The notes: generated by a model not told the origin, from the sequence alone. A DNA stretch of 64,000 nt from Burkholderia sp. OK233 (GCF_900230185.1 NZ_OCSR01000002.1:248001-312000), one strand, 5' to 3'; counted from the first letter of the stretch, positions 36,783 through 46,611 are shown. Numbers and translations are program-made.

Positions 36783-37090
36783 CAGCTGGACGGGAAGCCG
36801 CCGAACAGGCGCGCCATCGGCCGCTGCAGACGGTCGAATTCGGTGAACAGGTCGGTTCCGGAATAGAGATCACTCATGGTCGTATCCTCCTTGATTCAGC
36901 ACGGAGGCGAACGGGCCTACGCGCTCCGGCCCGCCTGCCAGGCGGCTGGCAAACAAATCGGAACACGCAGCGCGCCTGATACCGCCAGCGCGTCTGCCTG
37001 AGCGAAATCCACCATAGACACGACAGCAGAAATTTCAAGGGGAACGGTGAAATTCCAGTGTTGAAAACCGGCTGCCGGACCCTATTCTCG
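36783..37090 (-). repeat. Truncated duplicate of the hsp20 5' end and its promoter
   Basis: About 300 bp closely match 32530-32845. On the minus strand they hold the sigma32-like promoter (CTTGAAA at 37033-37039), the leader, the ribosome binding site and the first 32 codons of an hsp20 gene (start 36877, SDLYSGTDLFTEFDRLQ and on to LFGGFPSS). Homology stops abruptly at about 36783 and the rest of the gene is missing. It points to a past segmental duplication followed by deletion, probably with the fdxA insertion or rearrangement. Confidence 0.8.
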
Positions 37091-37280
37091 CGATGCATGC
37101 GTGTGCAGATTACGCGTATTTAGACTTCGATTCCCCAGACAGTTATGCGCGAGAGCGCCAGGGGCCGAAGGCCGCGTGCGAAGTTCTCACTGAAGCAGGC
37201 ATTTTTGCCTTCGAGATATCCTGTGGCGGTTCCGTCAGTGCCAGCGGCGTTGGCTTGCCGCTGGCCATTTCAGGATCAAA

Positions 37281-37775
37281 CTACTTACCCAGTGCTTCCG
37301 CCGCCACTTTCTCTTCTGCAAGCAGGGAAAGCTTTTCATCGGTCGCCTTTTCTTCCTTCAACGTGTCGCCCAGAAGCTTGACAGCGGCTGTTTCGCCCAA
37401 CTGTTTCGCGAGAGCAATCAACGAGCCATACGATGCGATTTCGTAGTGCTCCACCTTCTGTGCAGCAGCGATGAGCGCGGTATCGAGGACGGGGCCCTTC
37501 ACAATTTCGTCAATCTGCTCCTGGCCTTCCTCGACCAGCCCCTCCATGGCAACGCACTTAATACGCTTGAGCTTGATTCCCGTGGTCTCGACAATCTGGT
37601 CGATCCTTTCGATCTGGCCTTGCGTTTCCTCCAGGTGCTGCTCGAATGCCGATCTGAGACCTGAAGAGGTCGATGCCCGTGCCATCCTGGGGAGGGATTT
37701 CGTCATCTGTTTTTCGGCACTGTAAATGTCGGACAGCGAGTGAATGAACAGATCCTTCAGTGTCTTCGTAGTCAT
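37281..37775 (-). CDS. DUF892 ferritin-like protein (YciE/YciF type)
   Basis: A 164-residue four-helix protein of the DUF892 family, starting KTLKDLFIHSLSDIYSAEKQ as usual. Carboxylate and histidine residues suited to a di-iron site are spread along the helices (E21, E48-type HLEET, EHYEIASYG). YciE and YciF are stress-induced in enterobacteria; their reaction is unresolved. It fits with the neighbouring CsbD and Hsp20 stress genes. Confidence 0.88.
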   Translation of the reverse strand: MTTKTLKDLFIHSLSDIYSAEKQMTKSLPRMARASTSSGLRSAFEQHLEETQGQIERIDQIVETTGIKLKRIKCVAMEGLVEEGQEQIDEIVKGPVLDTALIAAAQKVEHYEIASYGSLIALAKQLGETAAVKLLGDTLKEEKATDEKLSLLAEEKVAAEALGK

Positions 37776-38044
37776 GGCTGCTCCATCGAGTCGGTTTTTC
37801 GAAGTGGCCCTCCACGGGGGAGTGACCTGACGGCGAAGCGCGCAAGCAGCATGCCCGTGTCAGCCATCAACACGCGTCTCTCCCGGAGCGCCGCCTGCCG
37901 CCGGACCAGGTCCCGGCCGGGAATGGCACAGTGCATGCTCCTGCGTTTCTGTAGTGCCGTCAGATCGGCGCCAGGTGAGTGGCGCCGCGGGTGCGAAAGC
38001 GCAATTCTTTTTCTTGACGGGCTTGTGCGTAACCTGGAGGAGCT

Positions 38045-38638
38045 ATGAAGACCGTAAAAATTGACGCCCTTCGTCCCACGCAGATGACTCACGGCCTGCG
38101 CGAAATTCGTCAAAAGACCGCAGCGTACAAATCGCTTTCGGGCCACGCCCTGGACATGGCCATCGCCGAAAAGCCGGTTCCCGTGGTGTATGGGCCCGGC
38201 GGCACACCATTCGCCATCGATCATCATCATGTCGCGACGGCGCTCTGGCGCGCCGACATACAGGCCGTCCCGATTGTTTTAGTGGAAGACCTGTCGTCAT
38301 TGACACCAGGCGAATTCTGGCTGATCCTGGAAAACCACCGTTGGACGTATCCGTATGATGTCCACGGCCGTCGGGTGTCCTTCACGATGATGCCCAGACA
38401 CATCTGGGACCTCGCCGACGACGAATATCGAAGCCTCGCGGCATCCGTGCGCGACGCAGGCGGGTACGAGAAAACGACGGTGCCTCTGGAAGAGTTCCGA
38501 TGGGCGGATCTGTTCCGGAACACTCTTCCATGTCCCTCCAGCGATGCCGAGTTTGCGTCGCTCGTAAAAAAAGCAGTCAAGCTGGCAAAGAGCGCTGTGG
38601 CAATGGGACTCCCAGGCTACGTTGGACCCGCGAAGTAA
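38045..38638 (+). CDS. ParB-like nuclease-fold protein (ParBc_2 type)
   Basis: A 197-residue protein with the ParB/sulfiredoxin-like fold: VKIDALRPTQMTHGLREIRQ, VYGPGGTPFAIDHHHVATAL (the ID-HH region corresponding to the CTPase/nuclease pocket) and VVEDL-like strands. It lacks the helix-turn-helix of partition ParB, and no parA is near, so chromosome partitioning is unlikely. The ribosome binding site GGAGGAG is five bases upstream. It lies divergent from the DUF892 gene. Confidence 0.8.
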   Translation: MKTVKIDALRPTQMTHGLREIRQKTAAYKSLSGHALDMAIAEKPVPVVYGPGGTPFAIDHHHVATALWRADIQAVPIVLVEDLSSLTPGEFWLILENHRWTYPYDVHGRRVSFTMMPRHIWDLADDEYRSLAASVRDAGGYEKTTVPLEEFRWADLFRNTLPCPSSDAEFASLVKKAVKLAKSAVAMGLPGYVGPAK

Positions 38639-38891
38639 CAGACGTGGCATTAACCTGCCCTTACTCGCGTACGCGCCGTACTGCATCCATTTCCCGAACT
38701 GTATCGATGCTGGCGGACGATAGAACTTCTGGCATGTCCGCAGATGAGCACGAATTTCGCAGCCGCACCGGATCCCGCCTCGTGCCCGCGCAATCCTTTT
38801 GCATAGGGACGTACGGACGACTCTAGCAACACGTCCGGATGGGCATGAAGGTCGTGGCCTTGCTGGGCTGAACCAGAACAGGAGTCAGAAA

Positions 38892-39255
38892 ATGGACCTT
38901 CTCGTTGCATTGTTCGGCGAGGGAAAAGAACTCGATTCCTTGCAGATGGCCATGCGCGCTGCGCTCGCGTTCGTTGCCGCGCTTGTTCTTATCCGGATAT
39001 CGGGCCGTCGTTCCTTCGGCCAGCGTTCGCCATTCGACTACGTGGTGGCCATTCTGCTCGGCGCGACACTAAGCCGCCTTATCGTAGGTGCGTCACCTGC
39101 GATTCCCACGCTCGTGGCATCGCTGGTCATCGTGCTGATGCATCGCGCACTTGGATGGGCATGCGTCCGGTCGCGGTCGTTGGAATCGCTGGTGGTTGGT
39201 GTCGAGAGAGAAGTCTATCGCGATGGGCATTTCAACGACGATCAGATGTCTGCAG
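38892..39255 (+). pseudogene. DUF421 (YetF-like) membrane protein, cut by an IS6-family element
   Basis: AGGAG precedes ATG at 38892. The N-terminal membrane part is normal (MAMRAALAFVAALVLIRISG, the RRSFGQRSPFDYVVAILLGA signature, two more helices) and the cytoplasmic domain begins with VGVEREVYRDGHFNDDQM. Coding then runs into the insertion sequence at 39256; the last half of the cytoplasmic domain is missing and is not found after the element at 40086. It is a genuine disruption, not a frameshift. Confidence 0.85.
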
Positions 39256-40085
39256 GGCATTGTCAAGTTGTTGGGCCGGTCACGTAAGATGGCGAGATGA
39301 AGAAATCGAAATCGCTCTATCACGGTCACCGTTTTCCGGCGGCAGTCATCAGTTGCGCCGTGCGCTGGTATTTCCGTTTTCAGTTGAGCTTGCGCGACAT
39401 CGAGGAGCTGCTCTTCGAGCGCGGGATCATCGTGACATACGAGACGATTCGATGCTGGTGCGACAAGTTCGGCAAGGGCTTCGCTCATCGAGCGAAAGCC
39501 GCACGGCGCAAGCCCGGTAGCACGTGGCACCTCGACGAGATGTTCATCGCGCTGCGAGGCGAGCCGTACCTGTTGTGGCGAGCGGTCGATGAGCACGGCG
39601 CCGAACTGGACATCCTGGTGCAAAAGCGGCGTGATAAGGCCGCCGCCAAACGTTTCTTCAAGCGTGTGCTGCGCTCAAGCCCGGTCCCGCGCAAGATTGT
39701 CACCGATCAGTTGCGCAGCTACCCGGCCGCAAAAGCTGAGATCCCGGAGCTCGCGAACGTGAAGCACGTGTTCGTCAAGGCGGCGGCACGGGTGAACAAC
39801 CGCGCCGAGAACAGCCACCAGCCGACCCGCGAACGTGAGCGTCGCATGCGCGGCTTTCGCGACCCAAAACGCACACAGAAATTTCTCACGTGCTTCGAGC
39901 CGATCCGGCAACATTTTGCGCTCAAACGGCATCTGTTGCGCGCTTCACTCTATCGCAAACAGCTCCTTGCCCGGTTCGTCGCCTGGCGCGAATTTACCGA
40001 GATCACCCAAAATCCGTTGATCGCTTTCTGACCAGTCGTCGCACTGATCGTCGTGACGTCCTGCTCTCGGCAAGTTGACAAAGCC
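39256..40085 (+). mobile_element. IS6-family insertion sequence, copy A (830 bp)
   Basis: The ends are inverted repeats beginning GGCATTGTCAAGTTG (left) and GGCTTTGTCAACTTG (right, reverse complement). One intact transposase gene fills it. No 8-bp target duplication is visible, which fits recombination between copies after insertion. It interrupts the DUF421 gene. Copy B (inverted) is at 44872 and copy C (direct, decayed) at 58215. Confidence 0.88.
39297..40031 (+). CDS. IS6-family transposase (copy A)
   Basis: A 244-residue DDE transposase of the IS6/IS26 family, which moves by replicative cointegrate formation. Visible: the N-terminal HGHRFPAAVISCAVRWYFRF and SLRDIEELLFERG helix-turn-helix region, then the DDE core with WHLDEMFIALRG (first Asp), VTDQLRSYPAAK (second Asp) and NSHQPTRERERRMRGF (Glu). 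Length and motifs are intact, so it may be active. Confidence 0.93.
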   Translation: MKKSKSLYHGHRFPAAVISCAVRWYFRFQLSLRDIEELLFERGIIVTYETIRCWCDKFGKGFAHRAKAARRKPGSTWHLDEMFIALRGEPYLLWRAVDEHGAELDILVQKRRDKAAAKRFFKRVLRSSPVPRKIVTDQLRSYPAAKAEIPELANVKHVFVKAAARVNNRAENSHQPTRERERRMRGFRDPKRTQKFLTCFEPIRQHFALKRHLLRASLYRKQLLARFVAWREFTEITQNPLIAF

Positions 40086-40427
40086 TTAAGAGACCAACCG
40101 AAATCTGACGTGGTCGAAACATCTATCGTGAAACCTGTGCACGAAGACCGTAGCGTTCGAGAGCAGGGACTTGCGACGGTCCGGTTTCGCTCTGTCTCCG
40201 GTCGTCCGACTTGTCAGACCGTCCGTCCCTGCATGGCCGAGTCCAGCCTGAAATCGGCTAGGCCGAACGTAACGCCGCCGACCTGAAGCCGACGGTCGTT
40301 CGCCCCGGGTATGGCTGCCGAAAAGCGGTCGCTCTACGCTGACGCTGAGCCGCAGACAAAGGTTCGCCTGCGGACGTCAGCTCGATCGCCCGGCTGGATG
40401 GCAACTCGGCGGTTCCGTATGTGGCCT
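40086..40427. other. Intergenic, no supported gene
   Basis: Sequence between IS copy A and the YciI-like gene. No recognisable frame on either strand; the missing part of the DUF421 gene is not here. Confidence 0.5.
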
Positions 40428-40865
40428 TCACTTCCGCGCCTGCCAAACCGACTCGCTCCAGGTCGGTGCCGCTGCCCGGATGATGTCGAGGACATCTGGC
40501 GGGACGTCGCCCGCTCCGGTGAGTTGGCGCACCTCCAGTACATCGTCCGCGCCGAGACCGGATGGCGCGCGCAATGCCCAGGAAATCGCCTCCTCAAGCG
40601 ATCCAACTTCGATGATGTAAAAGCCACCGACCAGTTCCTTGGACTCCGCAAACGGGCCATCAACAATGTAGCGTTTCCCCTTGCTAACCGCAATTCGCGC
40701 TCCGGGCGCTGCTGGGTTCAAGCCTTCGGAAGCCACCAGGACACCGGCCTTGTGCATCTCTTCGTTGAACCTCATGTACGCCGTGAGAAGGGCCTCGTCC
40801 AAACCGCCGCCGGCATCCGGCTCCTCATTGTCTGCGTTTGCTTGGGCTGTGATGATGAATCGCAT
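40428..40865 (-). CDS. YciI/DGPF-domain protein
   Basis: A 145-residue YciI-like protein with the signature VDGPFAESKELVGGFYIIEV. The N-terminal MRFIITAQAN, the SEGLNPAAPGARI segment and the EAISWALRAPS helix are usual for this group. DGPF proteins are often found beside ECF sigma factors; none is present here. Their activity is not settled (some YciI members act as dehalogenase- or hydrolase-like enzymes). Monocistronic. Confidence 0.88.
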   Translation of the reverse strand: MRFIITAQANADNEEPDAGGGLDEALLTAYMRFNEEMHKAGVLVASEGLNPAAPGARIAVSKGKRYIVDGPFAESKELVGGFYIIEVGSLEEAISWALRAPSGLGADDVLEVRQLTGAGDVPPDVLDIIRAAAPTWSESVWQARK

Positions 40866-41707
40866 CGTCGTTCTCCTGAGTTGAATGGTGCTTCAGGACC
40901 ACGACGAACGAAGGGCTGTCGAATCGACACGTTGGGGCCGATTTCGATGATTCGTATCGCAGCCCGCCAGGCCGATGACGAGCGCCTCTGTAAGACTTGA
41001 AATCATAGGGATCCCAGCATACCCGAAGGAAGACGTTCACGACGGGCAGCTGGTGGCCAAACGCGGGCGAATGCCAAACCGGCGTTGCGGCCTGCCTGTC
41101 ATCGATCCGCATCCGGCGCCGGTCGACCCACAACGGTCCCTCGAGCAGGCTCAACATGAACGACTGCTTTCGAAATCTTTGGGACGTCCGCGCGTTGCTG
41201 CCCGCGACAGGTAATCGTCGATGTGATACGCATACAGAAACCACGAGCATGCTGGTAGTCACGTGGCCTGTCATGTTCGAGCGCAGCAGCGAAGCGTCGC
41301 TCTGCACGGTGGCGGAGGCAGCCGGGTCTGGTATTTCCGCGTTGTTTTTGCGGCGCCGCGATTGTGTTATGCGTGGAAGCCTATGGTACCGTGACCATTC
41401 CAAAAGTTAGAGCAGTTGTGGTAGACCCAGTCGCGCGCAAAGCGCTGCCGATCGTTCACGGCCTCTAGGATATGCCGCGAGAAGCGGGGGTCGTCCGGTC
41501 CCTGCAACGCGTCCCGCGCGGGCAGAGTGCCAGAGCGAGCTGCCTCGCTCGTAATGGGCGCCCGGACGCATCCAAAGAATATAGCCGCCAGTTCTCGAGG
41601 CTAGACTCCTCATACACCCGCTGGCGGGATTTTTTTCGCCTGATTTATGGCAATTCACAAGGCATATCACCACCGGCTCTCGAGGTGGACCCTCTTCGCG
41701 GCCGCTG
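40866..41707. other. Intergenic, no supported gene
   Basis: About 840 bp. Frames on both strands lack family features. It may hold decayed genes, but I cannot name any. Confidence 0.5.
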
Positions 41708-43180
41708 TCAAGCCGTAATCTCGCCGGGGAACCCCTGCTGCGCCAAATGGAAGTTGGGAGGCGGACCTGCTATCTGGAGTTGCGCGATGACGGTGTTGCC
41801 TAGCCCCTTCACGGTCAGTACGCCGCTGGCGAACGCGATCCCGGTCACGTCGGCTTCCACCACGATTTTGTGAGTGAGTGTAAAGTTGCTGATCGAGCCC
41901 GCAAACGCGCCGGGACTGCGCAGCACGAGCTTCGCGTGCTGGCCGTCGAACGATATGATCTGCCCGGCATCGACCGCTTCGAGCGACGCCACGCTGTGGG
42001 CCTGGAGCGAGAGTGTGCCGTTATCGGTCAACGCACCGAAACATTGCAGCTCGCCATTAGCAGCGACCATCATCATGGGGACATTGGGGTTGGCGGGGTT
42101 GGCTGGATTGTCGATGTCGCCGACAAGGATCAGTTTCCTGTCAGCCGTGATCTTTCCGCCGTTGTTGTTGATGCCCTGTGCGGCGATCACGGTTCCGCTG
42201 CCCGACAGCGTGCCGCCGTCGTAGATGCCCACCGCCAGCGTATCGACAATCCCGTTCGCCAACGATAGCGCGCCATTCACGATGATCCCGACGCCCGCCG
42301 ACACGAAGCCATGATCCGCGACCGCCAGCGAGCCGGTTCCCATGTGCTGGACTTCCAGCTGGTTATCGACGATCAGGCGGGCGTCCCGCCCTTTGACCGT
42401 CACAGTGCCGACGCCCTCGGCCACGGTGGTTCCGCTCTGCGTCACTTGCTCGCGTTTCGGTTCCCAGCCAATCGCGAGATTCTCTGCCACGACCAGACCG
42501 CCTGCATCCACGTTCAGCGTACCCGTCGAATTGCGGCCGACGATGATCTGACCGCGCGCAAGCAGCGACGCGTGCTGCACCTCGACCGTGCCGCTAGACC
42601 CCTGGTGGTTCCCAATCACTAGACACCACGGGTAGATGAGCGGATCGTCGTTCCCGACGCTCACCACGCCGCCGTGCCTGATCCTCAGCGTGCTTGAGCC
42701 GGTCTGTCCCACGGACATCGGCAGATTGCCGCCGTTGACGACGGCGCCTGCGCCTTCGACGACAAGGTTCGCCGTCGAGCCGTGGAGTTCGGACATCTCG
42801 ATCGCGTAGTTATCCGGCGTATGGCTGCCGACGATCACGGCCGTACCGCCCGCATCGACCTTCATATTGCCCGTCAACGGCGACGCGGGGCCATCGATAC
42901 CTACGACGAAGTGAAGCATCGGCGTGGTCAGCACGGCGCCCGGGAGCAAGGTCAACTGCTGTGCGTTCACGGGGCTGCCGTACGCAGCGGTGAAGTGCCC
43001 GGCGAACCTGACCGTATTTGTCGTGTACAGGATTTTCGGGTTGCCCGTTCCCGTGATCGGCACGGCGGCACCTTCGATCCTCGCCATATCGTTGGGTCCG
43101 GGCGGCGCACCTGCTTGAGGCTGCCAGTTTTGGGCGGTCGAGAAATCGCTGTTTGAACTTCCTGTCCATTTAAAGGCCAT
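41708..43180 (-). CDS. Beta-solenoid repeat protein (490 aa)
   Basis: A 490-residue Gly/Val/Thr/Asn-rich protein with repeated short strands (for example GTVTVKGRDARLIVDNQLEV, GALSLANGIVDTLAVGIYDG), the pattern of a right-handed beta-helix as in autotransporter passengers. It starts MAFKWTGSSNSDFSTAQNWQ, similar to the beginning of repeats in rhizobial and Burkholderia adhesin-like proteins. It has neither a signal peptide nor a C-terminal autotransporter barrel. The end (LQIAGPPPNFHLAQQGFPG) resembles C-termini of type-I-secreted or phage-like repeat proteins. Export by an unlinked type I system is possible. GGAG lies before the ATG. Confidence 0.7.
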   Translation of the reverse strand: MAFKWTGSSNSDFSTAQNWQPQAGAPPGPNDMARIEGAAVPITGTGNPKILYTTNTVRFAGHFTAAYGSPVNAQQLTLLPGAVLTTPMLHFVVGIDGPASPLTGNMKVDAGGTAVIVGSHTPDNYAIEMSELHGSTANLVVEGAGAVVNGGNLPMSVGQTGSSTLRIRHGGVVSVGNDDPLIYPWCLVIGNHQGSSGTVEVQHASLLARGQIIVGRNSTGTLNVDAGGLVVAENLAIGWEPKREQVTQSGTTVAEGVGTVTVKGRDARLIVDNQLEVQHMGTGSLAVADHGFVSAGVGIIVNGALSLANGIVDTLAVGIYDGGTLSGSGTVIAAQGINNNGGKITADRKLILVGDIDNPANPANPNVPMMMVAANGELQCFGALTDNGTLSLQAHSVASLEAVDAGQIISFDGQHAKLVLRSPGAFAGSISNFTLTHKIVVEADVTGIAFASGVLTVKGLGNTVIAQLQIAGPPPNFHLAQQGFPGEITA

Positions 43181-43655
43181 GATGATCTCCGTTGCGCGCG
43201 CACGTGTCGACCGTGCAACTGCATTTACCTACGGGCACCAACGAGGTTCAGTGACGGTATCCACACGAGCCACTGGTGAGAGCTAGCCTATGGAGAAATC
43301 CATTGACTGTCCAAGCCACGGACACCAAGAGATAAAACCTCCAAATTTTTTCGATGCATTCAATCGTATAACGATTTGACACGGCCTTTTAGGTCGAATA
43401 TGTGGCGTAGCGCACATTCAAGATACAGACAGTCAAGTGTTTGGAATTGTGTTCGGCTCAGACAATCTGACGGTTACGCGCTGGCGTTTCCCGCTGGCGC
43501 TACCTTGTGAGGAAGCGTCGCGCCGAACCCCGTGTGCCAAATCAAGGTCCGTTAGCAAGGCTGAAGAGCCGTTCGAGCGTCCGGGTGCAAATGCCAGCGA
43601 ATGTCGGGAAATGGCCGACCTCTGCCTGATGACGCCAGCCTCAAACTGCCTCAGT
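43181..43655. other. Intergenic, AT-rich upstream region
   Basis: Upstream region of the beta-solenoid gene, with an AT-rich stretch around 43340-43400. No gene recognised. Confidence 0.5.
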
Positions 43656-44411
43656 TCACATCATGCCGCCGGGGGCGCTCCCTGTTCCGCCAGTGCCGGA
43701 TGAAGGTGTGGACGTCGTTGTGAGCGGATGGGCGAGACCCGCCGCGGGCAGCAGCGAGACAGCAGCCGGATCGGGCATGCCATTGACGTCGATAGCGCCG
43801 GCTGTCGCCAGTGCGCCGAGATCGCTGTCCACCCCTGCTTGTCCGACAACAAACGGCGTCGTCAGAAACGCCGGTGCCGTCAGCGTGACCGCATATCGCT
43901 GCTGCAGATTCGCGACAACTGCCGTTTGCGCAGCCAGTACATCGGTCTGATTTTCCAGCACCCGCTGGAACCGTGAATTGTTCTGGAAGTTCGCAATCAG
44001 ACTGGTCTCGTTTGTGCCAAGTTGCGAAGCGAGATAGACGAGCATCAGTTCGGTCTCAGGCGTCGTATTGAAAGTGCCACCGGCAAATGCCAGCGAATGC
44101 AGGGTCGTGCCGCCGGCGGTCACGGTGAGGATGCAGGGAAGCGTGGCGTTGAGGGTCGTGCTGTAGTGTCCGCCGCCGTCTGACAGGGTGGAGCCCGAAC
44201 CCGACGCGCAACTGAGGCTAACCGTCGCGCTGGTGAGCGCCTTGCCGATGGCTGCCGTGCCGGATACGGCGACGTTCGGCGTCCCGTTTCCGCCGCTACA
44301 GCCGTCGAAGCCGAAGCAGGCGCTTCCGCCGCACGCGGCGAGCGTCGCGAGCGAAGCCGCGCAAAGTGCAGCCAGCACCGGGCGAACAAAAGGCGCATCG
44401 TGAGTGTTCAT
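43656..44411 (-). CDS. Putative lipoprotein (251 aa)
   Basis: A 251-residue lipoprotein: signal segment VRPVLAALCAASLATLAACGG with lipobox LAAC. The mature part begins with a Cys/Gly-rich region (SACFGFDGCSGGNGT), then a transthyretin- or Ig-like beta domain (AAIGKALTSATVSLSC, GHYSTTLNATLPCILTV) and a helical C-terminal half (FQRVLENQTDVLAAQTAVVA), ending in a Ser/Gly/Thr-rich tail. Similar lipoproteins are frequent in Burkholderia; no function is known to me. The start at 44411 is preferred over a frame extension. Confidence 0.75.
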   Translation of the reverse strand: MNTHDAPFVRPVLAALCAASLATLAACGGSACFGFDGCSGGNGTPNVAVSGTAAIGKALTSATVSLSCASGSGSTLSDGGGHYSTTLNATLPCILTVTAGGTTLHSLAFAGGTFNTTPETELMLVYLASQLGTNETSLIANFQNNSRFQRVLENQTDVLAAQTAVVANLQQRYAVTLTAPAFLTTPFVVGQAGVDSDLGALATAGAIDVNGMPDPAAVSLLPAAGLAHPLTTTSTPSSGTGGTGSAPGGMM

Positions 44412-44871
44412 GGCCGCCTGCCGTTGACAGAAGAGGATAAGGCGAGCCGCCCCACACAAAGGGACTGGCGCTATTTATAATTTTAGGCCCTGTACGCCGA
44501 AGTCGTTTATCGCATCAGTCTCATTCACGGCGTTATCATCCATTGCAGTCATCCGAGATTCGTCGTTTCAGCATTCAGCGAATGTCAACTTCCGAGCGAG
44601 ATGTGGGATCGGAGTCGACCCACTTCGGCCTTACGCGATTGCGTTAGCGCGACGACCGTTTTCAATGAGACAGCGGCCATCTGAGCTGTCTGGCCGACTG
44701 CCTCATACTCGCCCCACGCGGTTGTAAGCCGACAGACGACGTCGACCAGGCTCGACTATGATTCAGCAGCAGTTCTTATCATTTGCGCTGTTGGAAAGAC
44801 CTACGGAGCGACGATAGCTCGGAAAGCGATATACCCCCCGGAAAAAAATGACGCGAAAGAGGCTATGCCGA
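44412..44871. other. Intergenic, no supported gene
   Basis: Upstream of the lipoprotein gene and next to IS copy B. No gene recognised. Confidence 0.5.
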
Positions 44872-45700
44872 GGGCGTTGTCAACTTGCCGAGCGTGAGAC
44901 GAAAAGCCGGCAGGTGTGACGATCGTTCAGAACCCGGTCGGATTTTGGGCGAGTTGGGTGAATTCGCGCCAGGCAACGAACCTTGCTGCAAGCTGTCTGC
45001 GATACAGTGAAGCGCGCAGCAGATGCCGCTTGAGCGCGAAGTGTTGCCGGATCGGCCCGAAGCACGAGAGAAATTCTTGTGTACGTTTTGGGTCTCGAAA
45101 ACCACGCATGCGACGCTCACGTTCACGCGTCGGTTGGTGGCTGTTCTCAGCCCGGTTGTTCAGCCGGGCTGCCGCCTTGACGAACACATGCTTCACGCTC
45201 GCAAGTTCCGGAATTTCCGCCTTTGCCGCAGGATAACTGCGCAGCTGATCGGTGACGATCTTGCGAGGCGTCGGGCATGAACGCATCACACGCTTGAAGA
45301 AGCGTTTGGCCGCGGCTTTGTCGCGCCGCTTTTGTAGCAGGATGTCAAGTTCGGCGCCATGCTCGTCCACCGCGCGCCACAGCAGGTACGGTTCGCCACG
45401 CAGCGTGACGAACATCTCGTCGAGGTGCCACGTGCTACCCGGCTTGCGTCGCGCCGCTTTTACCCGGTGAGCAAAGCATTCACCAAATTTGTCGCACCAG
45501 CATCGGATCGTCTCGTACGTCACGGTCACGCCCCGCTCGAAGAGCAGTTCCTCAATGTCGCGCAAACTCAACTGAAAGCGGAAATACCAGCGAACTGCGT
45601 GGATGATGACCGCTGCCGGGAACCGATGACCGTGGTAAAGCGATTTTGCTTTCTTCATCACGCCATCTTACGCGACCGGCCCAACAACCTGACAACGCCC
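44872..45700 (-). mobile_element. IS6-family insertion sequence, copy B (about 829 bp, inverted)
   Basis: Ends read GGGCGTTGTCAACTTG (left) and, reverse-complemented, GGGCGTTGTCAGGTTG (right), closely matching copy A. One intact transposase gene. No clear target duplication. Together with copy A it brackets 40086-44871 as inverted repeats, so recombination could invert that segment. Confidence 0.88.
44927..45661 (-). CDS. IS6-family transposase (copy B)
   Basis: 244 residues, more than 90 percent identical by eye to copy A. DDE core: WHLDEMFVTLRG, VTDQLRSYPAAK, NSHQPTRERERRMRGF. Intact. The last residues differ from copy A (QLAQNPTGF against EITQNPLIAF), so the two are separate lineages of one IS, not a fresh duplication. 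Confidence 0.93.
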   Translation of the reverse strand: MMKKAKSLYHGHRFPAAVIIHAVRWYFRFQLSLRDIEELLFERGVTVTYETIRCWCDKFGECFAHRVKAARRKPGSTWHLDEMFVTLRGEPYLLWRAVDEHGAELDILLQKRRDKAAAKRFFKRVMRSCPTPRKIVTDQLRSYPAAKAEIPELASVKHVFVKAAARLNNRAENSHQPTRERERRMRGFRDPKRTQEFLSCFGPIRQHFALKRHLLRASLYRRQLAARFVAWREFTQLAQNPTGF

Positions 45701-46026
45701 TTCAGAGTTCCTAACATTCTCTACATTCAAAAACGGTAGCATGCTCGGCCACCTCAAGGGTCGTCACGGCCGAGAAGTCGGCGACAGCCAACAGTCCACG
45801 ATCTTCAATGCCTTTTGTGGATCCGATAGCGGCCGGTCTTGACTTTCGGTAGGCTGACCGGGTTGGGTCGATCTGAGCCGGTTGTCATCCGGCTCAGTGC
45901 GGCCACAAAGGGGCATCGAATCTACAGTCGCCTCGACGCTCAAGCATCGCCTGTGCACCCGCAAACCGCCATTCGGCTCACGAATCCGCCCGAAGCCTCG
46001 CAAAACGAACGCGGCCACCGCCGCAC
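45701..46026. other. Intergenic, no supported gene
   Basis: Between IS copy B and the SYLF gene. A minus-strand frame (45764-46030) is open but has the Arg/Pro-rich look of a chance frame. Confidence 0.5.
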
Positions 46027-46611
46027 TCAAATTTTGAGTCGCGAGACCTTGGTTCCCGAGAGCGACACATCTCCCATCAGACCGGCATTGGTCAGCACGA
46101 TCGCATTGACTGGTGCGGTTGCCGTTGTCGTATCGATCGCACCGTTCGCACCGACCTTCAATAGCGCGACGGACCCTTCTCCACCGACCGACCAGCCTTT
46201 GGAACGGCGAAAGCTGTTGAGCGCATCATGGGTCATAAACAGGAAGATAACGGCCTTCGATTGAGCCCCCGCCTGCAGGCCAAATGACCCGGATACCGTG
46301 CTGTAGTAGCCAACGGATTTCCCGCCTACGCGCAATGCGCCTTCGCCGTACTCGCCACCGGCGATGAAGCCAACCTTGATCACCGATGGGAACACGAGCA
46401 CACCATTCGCCTTGTCGACCAATTCCCGGGAACCCCTGACGTTCGCGTACAGCTTCGACAGGGTCCCATGGACCTTTGCATCGATCGCCCGCCGCTTCGA
46501 ATCGTTGGACTCGTTGGCAATGGCATCGCTTACCGCCCCCAGGGAGACCGTGAGCGTAAGACCCGCGCCAACTAGCATTGCGCCCGTCCGCACAAAACCT
46601 CTTCTGTTCAT
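46027..46611 (-). CDS. SYLF (YSC84-like) lipid-binding domain protein
   Basis: A 194-residue exported protein. The N-terminus NRRGFVRTGAMLVGAGLTLT resembles a signal peptide. The mature part is a SYLF/Ysc84 domain: GVLVFPSVIKVGFIAGGEYG, SVGYYSTVSGSFGLQAGAQS and ends with VSLSGTKVSRL. The family binds phosphoinositides in eukaryotes; bacterial members, such as BPSL1445 of Burkholderia, are lipoproteins or exported proteins of unclear role. Monocistronic. Confidence 0.88.
   Translation of the reverse strand: MNRRGFVRTGAMLVGAGLTLTVSLGAVSDAIANESNDSKRRAIDAKVHGTLSKLYANVRGSRELVDKANGVLVFPSVIKVGFIAGGEYGEGALRVGGKSVGYYSTVSGSFGLQAGAQSKAVIFLFMTHDALNSFRRSKGWSVGGEGSVALLKVGANGAIDTTTATAPVNAIVLTNAGLMGDVSLSGTKVSRLKI

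Noticed and set aside
38045..38638. ParB-like gene as part of a partition system
   Set aside because: It lacks a helix-turn-helix domain, has no parA neighbour and no parS-like repeats were noticed.
45764..46030. 88-codon minus-strand frame
   Set aside because: No ribosome binding site or family pattern; composition is typical of chance frames.
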